A stretch of DNA of 64,000 bases, from NCBI RefSeq assembly GCF_003843835.1, contig NZ_RKQL01000001.1, forward strand, positions 62,001 through 126,000, written 5' to 3'. The stretch is from Tibeticola sediminis (lineage in GTDB: Bacteria; Pseudomonadota; Gammaproteobacteria; Burkholderiales; Burkholderiaceae_C). Of this stretch, positions 57,746 through 64,000 are shown in pieces. The position numbers and the translations under genes are program-made. Positions within the stretch are counted from its first letter, which is position 1. Every line of letters begins with the position of its first letter. The notes below the pieces were generated by a model that saw nothing but the letters and a program-made list of their open reading frames with translations, was not told where the DNA came from and ran no database searches.

Positions 57746-58242
57746 ACACTTCCACTCCTGCTCACTCGGCGTTTGCGGCCTTTGAACTCTTTCGCGACCC
57801 GCGTGGACGTCTGGTCTGCACGATGCCCAACGGCACGGCGCACGTTGGCGTGGTTCCGGTGCGGGCATTTCCGATCACGGCGCCCGGCGAAGGCATTTCG
57901 CTCGTGGGATGCGACGGCCATGAGTTGCTCTGGTTCGACCGCCTCGAGCGGCTGCCCGAGCCGGCGCGGGCGCTGATCGAGGCCGAATTGGCCGAGCGCG
58001 AGTTCATGCCGACCCTACAGCGGCTGGTTTCGGTTTCGACCTTCTCGACACCGAGCGTCTGGCAAGTCGACACCGACCGCGGCCCGACCCGTTTCGAGCT
58101 CAAAGGCGAAGAGGACATCCGGCGGCTGCCGGGCGACCGGGCGCGCCTGATGATCACGAGCGCGGATGGGTTGCATTTCATCATCGACGACCTGCACGCA
58201 CTCGACCGACATTCGCGGCGGCTGATCGAGCGCTTCCTGTAG
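57742..58242 (+). CDS. DUF1854 family protein, cyanophycin-associated
   Basis: A 166-residue soluble protein with the DUF1854 pattern (FRDPRGRLVCTMPNGTAHVG, FLPTLQRLVSVSTFSTPSVW-like region and a C-terminal LDRHSRRLIERFL). No catalytic residues stand out. The ATG overlaps the ABC transporter stop by 4 nt, so the two proteins are made together and may act as a complex. Confidence 0.85.
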   Translation: MNTSTPAHSAFAAFELFRDPRGRLVCTMPNGTAHVGVVPVRAFPITAPGEGISLVGCDGHELLWFDRLERLPEPARALIEAELAEREFMPTLQRLVSVSTFSTPSVWQVDTDRGPTRFELKGEEDIRRLPGDRARLMITSADGLHFIIDDLHALDRHSRRLIERFL

Positions 58243-58299
58243 GCGCGGCCCGGGTGGGCCGCAGCGAGAGCAGAACGGGTTTGGCACCGGCCTTTATGC

Positions 58300-58348
58300 C
58301 AGATACTGATATAAAACCAACTAATAAATCGTTTGTTTTGACATAAGG
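58300..58348 (+). promoter_or_regulatory. AT-rich regulatory region of the sulfur operon
   Basis: The segment from GATACTGATATAAAACC to GTTTTGACATAAGG is strikingly AT-rich against a background near 67% GC and lies 20-65 nt before the TSUP gene. It is the natural place for the operon promoter and a CysB-type activator site, which favour AT-rich half-sites. A TTGACA at 58337 is a good -35 but no matching -10 is spaced correctly, as is usual for activator-dependent promoters. Confidence 0.45.
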
Positions 58349-58366
58349 CAGCCGTACAGTGCGGGC

Positions 58367-59167
58367 ATGGACGCACTTTCTTTCTGGCTGTCGGGGGCGG
58401 TCGTCGGCTTGATCATTGGCCTCACCGGGGTGGGCGGTGGGTCGCTGATGACGCCGCTCTTGATTTTCGGCTTCGGCATTCACCCCGCGCTGGCGGTCGG
58501 CACCGATTTGTTGTTTGCCGCCTTCACCAAGCTCGGCGGAACGGTGGCCATGATGCGTCGGGGATGGGTTCCTTGGCCCGTCGTCGGCGCCCTGGCCCTC
58601 GGCAGCCTGCCGGCGGCCGGCATCACTCTGTTGCTGATTCGAGCCTGGGGCCCTGCGCACCCGGGTGTGCAAGACCTGATTCTGCAGCTGCTCGGGCTGG
58701 CGCTGCTGTTGACCGCGGGCGCGACGCTGTACAAGGCCTGGGTGGGTTCGGCTCGTTCGCATCGGCCAGAAGCGGCCGATGCTCCGCTGCCGCCAGGGGC
58801 GCTGCGGCCGCGCCACTGGAGCCTGCCGGTGTTGCTCGGCGCGCTGATCGGAGTCCTGGTGACGCTGACCTCGGTGGGCGCGGGTGCGATCGGCGTGAGC
58901 GCCCTTCTCTTCCTCTATCCCCGCTTGCCGCTGAGCCGGGTCGTCGCGGCCGACATTGCCTATGCCGTGCCGCTCACGCTCGTCGCCGGACTGGGGCATG
59001 CCACGCTGGGCAATGTCGACGTGCCGATGTTGTTCTGGCTGCTGGCGGGATCGCTGCCCGGGATCTGGCTCGGAAGCCGCGGCGTCATCCACATCAGCGA
59101 GCGCTGGAGCCGCTCCGTCCTGTCGCTGCTGCTGCTGTGGGCGGGCAGCAAACTGATTCTTCACTGA
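58367..59167 (+). CDS. TSUP family sulfite/sulfate-type membrane permease
   Basis: A 266-residue polytopic protein of the TSUP/TauE family with about eight helices. It starts MDALSFWLSGAVVGLIIGLT and contains GVGGGSLMTPLLI, the conserved family motif, repeated in degenerate form as LTSVGAGAIGVSALLFLYP. As first gene of an assimilatory sulfur operon it likely moves sulfate, sulfite or an organosulfur compound; the direction of transport cannot be told. Confidence 0.85.
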   Translation: MDALSFWLSGAVVGLIIGLTGVGGGSLMTPLLIFGFGIHPALAVGTDLLFAAFTKLGGTVAMMRRGWVPWPVVGALALGSLPAAGITLLLIRAWGPAHPGVQDLILQLLGLALLLTAGATLYKAWVGSARSHRPEAADAPLPPGALRPRHWSLPVLLGALIGVLVTLTSVGAGAIGVSALLFLYPRLPLSRVVAADIAYAVPLTLVAGLGHATLGNVDVPMLFWLLAGSLPGIWLGSRGVIHISERWSRSVLSLLLLWAGSKLILH

Positions 59168-59177
59168 CTCCCGAACC

Positions 59178-60965
59178 ATGTATCGATACGACGACTTCGA
59201 CCGCGCGCTGATCCGCCAGCGCGCCGCCCAGTACCGGGAACAGCTCGAGCGCTGGCGCTCGGGGCAGCTTTCGGACGACGACTTCCGACCGCTGCGTCTG
59301 CAAAACGGCTGGTATGTGCAGCGCCATGCTCCGATGCTGCGGGTCGCCGTGCCTTATGGCGAGATTTCGGCGCGGCAATTGCGTGCGTTGGCCCGCATCG
59401 CCCGTGACTACGACCAGCCCGAACCCACGCGTTTCGCCGCGGCCCAGGAAGCGCAAGCACGCCTCGAACCGCCGAGTCGACTGCGCTACGGCTACGCGCA
59501 CTTCACCACGCGCCAAAACGTGCAGTTCAATTGGATTGCGCTCGAAGACTCGGCCGACGTGCTCGACGCGCTCGCCGCCGTGGACATGCACGGTGTGCAG
59601 ACCAGTGGCAATTGCATCCGCAACATCACGAGTGACGCATACGCCGGCATTGCGGTGGACGAAGTCGCCGATCCACGTCCGTTTTGCGAGTTGATCCGCC
59701 AGTGGAGCACGCTCCACCCGGAGTTCGCGTATCTGCCGCGCAAGTTCAAGATCGCCGTCAGTGGCTCGGAGGAGGATCGCGCCGCCACCGGCTGGCACGA
59801 CCTCGGCCTGACCTTGGTTCGCGACCCGCGGGCCGGCAGCGGCGACGACGCACTGGGTTTTCGGGTGGCCGTCGGCGGCGGCATGGGCCGCACGCCAATG
59901 ATTGCACCGGTGCTCGCGCCGTTCGTGCCCTGGCAACACATCCTGAGTTACCTCGAGGCGGTTTTGCGCACCTACAACCGCTGGGGCCGCCGCGACAACC
60001 TCTACAAGGCCCGAATCAAGGTTCTGGTGAAGTCTGAGGGCGCACGGTTTGCCGAGGAAGTCGAGGCCGAGTTTCGGGCCATCGTCGAGCAAGACGGTGC
60101 GCCGCATACGATCTCGCCCGAGGCCCTCGCGCGCATGCGCCTGGCCTTCGCGCCGCCTGCAGGACTGCACGAGCGCAAAGCCCAGCCGCTGCCCGAACCA
60201 AGGCCGGAGGAAGCCGCCGCCTTCGAGCGCTGGAAGGCCCGCAACGTACATCCGCACCGCTGGCCCCACTGGCGGGCGGTGCATCTGAACTTCAAACGGC
60301 CCGGACTGGCACCGGGAGACGCCACTGCCGAGCAACTCGATGCCGCGGCCGACCTGGCCGAGCGCTTCAGTGCGTCGGAGGCGCGCATCACCCACGAGCA
60401 GAACCTGTTGCTGCCGTGGGTGCAGGAGCACGATCTGCTCGAACTGTGGCGCGCCGCGCGGGCGCTGGGACTTGCGACGCCAACGATCGGTCTGCTGACC
60501 GACCTGATCGCCTGCCCCGGCGGCGATTACTGCGCCTTGGCCAACGCGCGCTCCCTGCCACTGGCCGAAGCGCTGCTGCAACGCTGGCAGGATGTGGACG
60601 AGCTCGAAGCCATCGGCGCACTGGACCTGCACATTTCGGGCTGCATCAACTCGTGCGGCCACCACCACAGCGGCCACATCGGCGTGCTGGGCGTCGATAA
60701 GGACGGCCAAGAGTGGTACCAGATCACGCTCGGCGGCTCCGACGGAAGCCGGCTCTCCGGTCCGGCCGGCCCAGGGCGCGTGCTCGGGCCCTCCTTCGCC
60801 GCGTCTGAAGTACCCGATGCGATCGAGGCGCTGATCGAAACCTACCTCGACCACCGCAAGCCCGGCGAAGCCTTCATCGACACCGTGCGGCGTCTTGGCC
60901 TCGAGCCTTTCCGCGCCGCGGCAGACACGGCGCGCCGGTCCCAGCGGCAGGCCGAGGCGGCCTGA
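59178..60965 (+). CDS. cysI: Nitrite/sulfite reductase, hemoprotein subunit (CysI-like)
   Basis: A 595-residue siroheme/[4Fe-4S] reductase. The cluster ligands are Cys446 and Cys452 (ACPGGDYC) and Cys489 and Cys493 (SGCINSCGHH). Two ferredoxin-like halves are present (RHAPMLRVAVPYG, then VHLNFKRPG). The operon context of DUF934, APS reductase and ATP sulfurylase indicates sulfite reduction to sulfide rather than nitrite. It starts 10 nt after the TSUP gene. No separate flavoprotein subunit is in the window. Confidence 0.9.
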   Translation: MYRYDDFDRALIRQRAAQYREQLERWRSGQLSDDDFRPLRLQNGWYVQRHAPMLRVAVPYGEISARQLRALARIARDYDQPEPTRFAAAQEAQARLEPPSRLRYGYAHFTTRQNVQFNWIALEDSADVLDALAAVDMHGVQTSGNCIRNITSDAYAGIAVDEVADPRPFCELIRQWSTLHPEFAYLPRKFKIAVSGSEEDRAATGWHDLGLTLVRDPRAGSGDDALGFRVAVGGGMGRTPMIAPVLAPFVPWQHILSYLEAVLRTYNRWGRRDNLYKARIKVLVKSEGARFAEEVEAEFRAIVEQDGAPHTISPEALARMRLAFAPPAGLHERKAQPLPEPRPEEAAAFERWKARNVHPHRWPHWRAVHLNFKRPGLAPGDATAEQLDAAADLAERFSASEARITHEQNLLLPWVQEHDLLELWRAARALGLATPTIGLLTDLIACPGGDYCALANARSLPLAEALLQRWQDVDELEAIGALDLHISGCINSCGHHHSGHIGVLGVDKDGQEWYQITLGGSDGSRLSGPAGPGRVLGPSFAASEVPDAIEALIETYLDHRKPGEAFIDTVRRLGLEPFRAAADTARRSQRQAEAA

Positions 60966-61000
60966 GCCGCTCGCCCCACCCCGACGAATCTTTCAGGAAT

Positions 61001-61387
61001 ATGTCAACTTTGATAGCACTAAACGCTGATTTAACGCCGGCTATCGGCCAAAATAGCGTCAAACTCTCCAACACCGACGATGTCTTGGGCCTGGCGCTCG
61101 ATCGCGTGCACTGCATCGAGCTCGAGTTCCCGCAATGGACCGATGGCCGGGCCTACAGCCAGGCCTGGCTGCTGCGCCGCCGCCGCGGCTTCCGAGGCGA
61201 CATCCGCGCCACTGGCGATCTGCGGGTGGACCAGTTGCTGCAGCTGCGACGCTGCGGATTCAGTTCGGCCCAGTTTCCGCACCCCGTCGCCACATCGACC
61301 GTCGAACGCGCGCTCCAGGCGTTCAGCGGGTTTTATCAAGCGGACGCGCTCCATCCGCACGCGCGGCTGCTGCGGGAGGCCGCATGA
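61001..61387 (+). CDS. DUF934 domain-containing protein
   Basis: A 128-residue protein of the DUF934 family, found between siroheme reductase and cysH genes in many proteobacteria and probably an accessory in sulfite reduction. The conserved core is DRVHCIELEFPQWTDGRAYS followed by LRRRRGFRG. The N-terminal peptide up to residue 17 (IALNADLTPAIGQ) is encoded by a dispersed repeat. The stop overlaps the cysH start (ATGA). Confidence 0.88.
   Translation: MSTLIALNADLTPAIGQNSVKLSNTDDVLGLALDRVHCIELEFPQWTDGRAYSQAWLLRRRRGFRGDIRATGDLRVDQLLQLRRCGFSSAQFPHPVATSTVERALQAFSGFYQADALHPHARLLREAA
61012..61053 (+). repeat. Gene-start repeat copy, translated in the DUF934 N-terminus
   Basis: A 42-nt unit beginning GATAGCA and ending ACGCCGG....CGGCCAAAA. 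About 30 of 42 bases match the copy at 63162, with no gaps. It is read in the phase giving IALNADLTPAIGQ. Confidence 0.75.
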
Positions 61388-62184
61388 ACACAGCGACACC
61401 TGCAGCCCAGGCCGTCGCCACTTCGAGCCGGGCGGCCGTCGAGCGCTATGCCCGGGTTGAGGCCGGCTATGCCGAGCGGCTGGCCGCGACCGAAGCGCTG
61501 CTTCGCCGCGCCGCCCAGGAGTCCCCGGCGGTCCAGGCCAACAGTCTCGGCGCCGAGGACATGGTGGTGTTACACATCATCAACCGCCTGGAACTCCCCA
61601 TCGCCGGCTTCGTGCTCGATACCGGCCGTCTCCATGCGGAAACGCTCGCCCTGCTCGAGCGCACGCAGCGCGCCCAAGCCAGTCGGCCAGACGCGCCGTT
61701 GAAGGTTTACCGGCCGGATGCCGACGCGGTCGACGCGCTCGTCGCGCAACAAGGACTCGACGGGATCTACCGCAGCATCGACGCGCGCAAGCGCTGCTGC
61801 GCCGTCCGCAAGCTCGAGCCGCTCGGCCGCGCCCTCGCCGGCCACCGTGCCTGGGTCACGGGCCTCAGACGCGAACAGTCGGAGTCGCGCCAGGGTGTCC
61901 TGCCCATCGAGGCCGACGGCAAGGTCCCGGGAGGCCCCGCGCTCAAGTTCAACCCGTTGGCCGACTGGTCCTGGGGCGATGTCTGGCGCTACATCGCCGA
62001 GCACGAGGTCGACTACAACGCTTTGCACGACCATTTCTACCCCAGCATCGGCTGCGAGCCCTGCACCCGGGCCGTCGCGCTCGGCGAGGACCTGCGCGCT
62101 GGTCGCTGGTGGTGGGAGCAAGAAAACGTCAAGGAATGCGGCCTGCATGTGACGCCGCTCAACGCTCAAGGAGTCCCGAAGTGA
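61384..62184 (+). CDS. cysH: Phosphoadenylyl/adenylyl-sulfate reductase
   Basis: A 266-residue reductase yielding sulfite. The paired cysteines CC138/139 (KRCCAVRK) and Cys224/Cys227 (GCEPC) are [4Fe-4S] ligands, so adenylyl sulfate (APS) is the likely substrate rather than PAPS; the catalytic cysteine is Cys252 (KECGLH). The start overlaps the DUF934 stop (ATGA) and the stop overlaps cysD (GTGA). Confidence 0.94.
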   Translation: MNTATPAAQAVATSSRAAVERYARVEAGYAERLAATEALLRRAAQESPAVQANSLGAEDMVVLHIINRLELPIAGFVLDTGRLHAETLALLERTQRAQASRPDAPLKVYRPDADAVDALVAQQGLDGIYRSIDARKRCCAVRKLEPLGRALAGHRAWVTGLRREQSESRQGVLPIEADGKVPGGPALKFNPLADWSWGDVWRYIAEHEVDYNALHDHFYPSIGCEPCTRAVALGEDLRAGRWWWEQENVKECGLHVTPLNAQGVPK

Positions 62185-63128
62185 ATGCCCCGATCGAGAA
62201 ACTGCCGTTGCGCGCAGCCGCAACCGCGGCGTTGTCCCAACACCACCTCGATGCACTCGAGGAAGAGACGATTTACCTCCTGCGCGAGGTCACCGCAGCC
62301 TTCGAGCGGCCCGCGCTCTTGTTCTCGGGCGGCAAGGACTCGCTGGTGCTGTTGCGCTGTGCCGAGAAGGCGTTTGGCCGGGGTCGGCTGCCCTGGCCGC
62401 TCTTGATGATCGACACCGGGCACAACTACCCGGAAGTTCTCGCCGTGCGTGACGCGCGCGCGGCCGAGCTGGGTGCGCGTTTGATCGTGCGGAGTGTGGA
62501 GGACTCGATGGCACGCGGCACGGTCCGGCTCGCCCGGCCCGATGAGAGCCGCAACGCCCACCAGTCGGTCACCTTGCTCGAAGCCATCGAGGAGTTCCGC
62601 TTCGATGCGCTCATCGGCGGCGCACGGCGCGACGAAGAAAAAGCCCGCGCCAAAGAGCGGATCTTCAGCCACCGCGACAGCTTCGGACAGTGGGACCCCA
62701 AGGCTCAGCGGCCCGAGCTCTGGACGCTGTTCAATACCCGGCTGCACCCAGGCGAACATTTCCGCGTCTTCCCGATCTCGAACTGGACCGAGCTCGACGT
62801 CTGGCAATACATCGCCCGCGAGGGCATCACACTGCCCTCGCTCTACTACAGCCACCGGCGCCCGGTCGTCGAGCGACGCGGCCTGCTCGTGCCGGTCACC
62901 CCGCTGACACCGCCGCGGCCGGGGGAGATCGTCGAAGAGCGCGCCGTGCGCTTTCGCACCGTCGGCGACATCACCTGCACCTGCCCGGTCGAGAGCCAGG
63001 CACGAACCCCCGAGGAAATCATCGCCGAGACCCTCGAGGCCGAAGTCAGCGAACGCGGCGCAACGCGCATGGACGACCAGACGAGCGAAGCCTCGATGGA
63101 GCGCCGCAAGAAAGACGGCTATTTTTGA
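62181..63128 (+). CDS. cysD: Sulfate adenylyltransferase subunit 2
   Basis: A 315-residue CysD, the catalytic ATP sulfurylase subunit. The PP-loop SGGKDS is at residues 49-54, and the family stretches LIDTGHNYPEVL and DEEKARAKERIFSHRD are present. The start is a GTG at 62181 with AAGGAG 7 nt upstream; it overlaps the cysH stop. The C-terminus ends MERRKKDGYF as usual. Confidence 0.95.
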   Translation: MNAPIEKLPLRAAATAALSQHHLDALEEETIYLLREVTAAFERPALLFSGGKDSLVLLRCAEKAFGRGRLPWPLLMIDTGHNYPEVLAVRDARAAELGARLIVRSVEDSMARGTVRLARPDESRNAHQSVTLLEAIEEFRFDALIGGARRDEEKARAKERIFSHRDSFGQWDPKAQRPELWTLFNTRLHPGEHFRVFPISNWTELDVWQYIAREGITLPSLYYSHRRPVVERRGLLVPVTPLTPPRPGEIVEERAVRFRTVGDITCTCPVESQARTPEEIIAETLEAEVSERGATRMDDQTSEASMERRKKDGYF

Positions 63129-63147
63129 CGCAAGGGCAGTACCCGAT

Positions 63148-64000
63148 ATGACTCCTCAATCGATAGCAACCAACGACCGTTTTACGCCGGGGTACGGCCA
63201 AAAAGACACCCAAAGCGCCCTACGCCTCATCACCTGCGGCTCGGTCGATGACGGCAAAAGCACCTTGATCGGGCGGCTGCTGCTCGACAGCCGCGCCGTG
63301 CTGCGCGACCAGCTGGCGAGCGCGCAGCGCAGCGGCACGATGGATCTGGCCGCCTTCACCGACGGCCTGCTCGCCGAGCGTGAGCAAGGCATCACCATCG
63401 ACGTGGCCTGGCGTTACTTCGCCACGCCGCGCCGCAAGTTCATCATGGGCGACGCTCCGGGGCATGAGCAATACACCCGCAACATGGTCACGGCAGCCAG
63501 CCAGGCCGACGCCGCGGTCATCCTCGTCGATGCGCTCAAGCTGCGCTGGCAGGAAGCCAAGCTCGACCTGCTGCCCCAGACGCGCCGCCATGCCTTGCTT
63601 GCCGGGCTGTTGCGGGTGCCAACGCTGATCTTTGCGGTCAACAAGCTCGATGCCATCGACGCGCCCGAAGCCGCTTTTGCAGCCATCTCGGCTGCCATCG
63701 AGCGCTTCGCCGCCCAGGCCCGACTCGACGTCGCGGCCATCGTCCCCATCTCGGCGCTGGAAGGACACAACGTCGTCACGCCCGCGCCCGAACCGCAGTG
63801 GTGCGGCTACCAGGGCCCCACGCTGCGTGAGCACCTCGAAGCCGCCCCCTGCCGCGAGGCCGATCCCGCAGAACCCTTGGCCTTTCCGGTGCAATGGGTC
63901 GAGTCCATGGCCCAGGCCGCGCACGTGGATCGTGGGCGTCGCATCCTCTGGGGTCGGCTCGCCGAAGGCACCCTGCAAGTCGGCACGCCAGTGCGGGTCT
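63148..64000 (+). CDS. cysN: Sulfate adenylyltransferase subunit 1 (GTPase), N-terminal part
   Basis: The first 284 codons are present; the gene runs past the window end. G1 GSVDDGKST is at residues 31-39, G3 DAPGHEQYTRNM and G4 NKLD follow. CysN hydrolyses GTP to drive APS formation by CysD. About 25 residues precede the conserved core, and 13 of them come from a dispersed repeat that also starts the DUF934 protein. Confidence 0.94.
   Translation, partial: MTPQSIATNDRFTPGYGQKDTQSALRLITCGSVDDGKSTLIGRLLLDSRAVLRDQLASAQRSGTMDLAAFTDGLLAEREQGITIDVAWRYFATPRRKFIMGDAPGHEQYTRNMVTAASQADAAVILVDALKLRWQEAKLDLLPQTRRHALLAGLLRVPTLIFAVNKLDAIDAPEAAFAAISAAIERFAAQARLDVAAIVPISALEGHNVVTPAPEPQWCGYQGPTLREHLEAAPCREADPAEPLAFPVQWVESMAQAAHVDRGRRILWGRLAEGTLQVGTPVRV
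63162..63203 (+). repeat. Gene-start repeat copy, translated in the CysN N-terminus
   Basis: A 42-nt unit GATAGCAACC...ACGCCGGGGTACGGCCAAAA, ungapped against 61012-61053. It is read in the same phase, giving IATNDRFTPGYGQ. Confidence 0.75.

Overview
The window comes from a high-GC betaproteobacterium, most likely of the order Burkholderiales and close to the Comamonadaceae/Sphaerotilaceae. This rests on the gene families (DUF4148, DUF4124, the cyanophycin cluster, the HemJ/Mg-type HemB pair) and on short dispersed repeats; the genus is inference. No transposase, prophage, CRISPR array or resistance cassette is visible. Almost all coding sequence is chromosomal core or common Burkholderiales accessory material.

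Layout. 1-8060 (minus strand): str and S10 ribosomal operons, in transcription order rpsL, rpsG, fusA, tuf, rpsJ, rplC, rplD, rplW, rplB, rpsS and a truncated rplV, with a good promoter before rpsL and a second between rpsJ and rplC. 8133-11436 (minus): a DacC-type carboxypeptidase, a [2Fe-2S] ferredoxin, a VanZ-like membrane protein and HemJ. A candidate small RNA lies between hemJ and the divergent hemB. 11768-17707: HemB, a CorA-like transporter, DUF4148 with a divergent LysR regulator, a dienelactone hydrolase, a MaoC-like protein and MarC. 17749-21400 (minus): an MCE/Mla-type lipid transport operon (permease, ATPase, MCE protein, lipoprotein). 21524-25585 (minus): a diheme cytochrome-like protein and a PhoX-family lipoprotein. 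25692-37105: MltA with a divergent 50-residue membrane protein, a nitrilase-family amidase, YhdP, GlnE, ExoIII, PyrE and a DUF4124 protein. 37131-40401 (minus): gatC-gatA-gatB. 40702-45253: mreB-mreC-mreD-mrdA for rod shape. 45302-50016: an SPFH protein, a DUF4178 zinc-ribbon protein, DUF350 and a membrane-bound spermidine-synthase-like protein. 50338: tRNA-Ser(GGA). 50469-58242: two cyanophycin synthetases, divergent from an ABC exporter and a DUF1854 protein. 58367 to the end: an assimilatory sulfur operon (TSUP permease, siroheme reductase, DUF934, cysH, cysD, start of cysN).

The observations I rate highest: (i) a roughly 98-nt small-RNA candidate upstream of hemJ with a sigma70 promoter, a CCUCCC-bearing hairpin loop and a U8 terminator; (ii) a modular family of palindromic repeats whose central hairpin shows compensatory base changes between copies, one copy supplying the glnE stop codon; (iii) a roughly 42-nt repeat at gene starts that encodes, in the same reading phase, the N-terminal peptides of two proteins of the sulfur operon; (iv) a second cyanophycin synthetase whose Mur-ligase P-loop has lost its lysine; (v) the SPFH/DUF4178/DUF350/aminopropyltransferase operon as a possible envelope or polyamine system.
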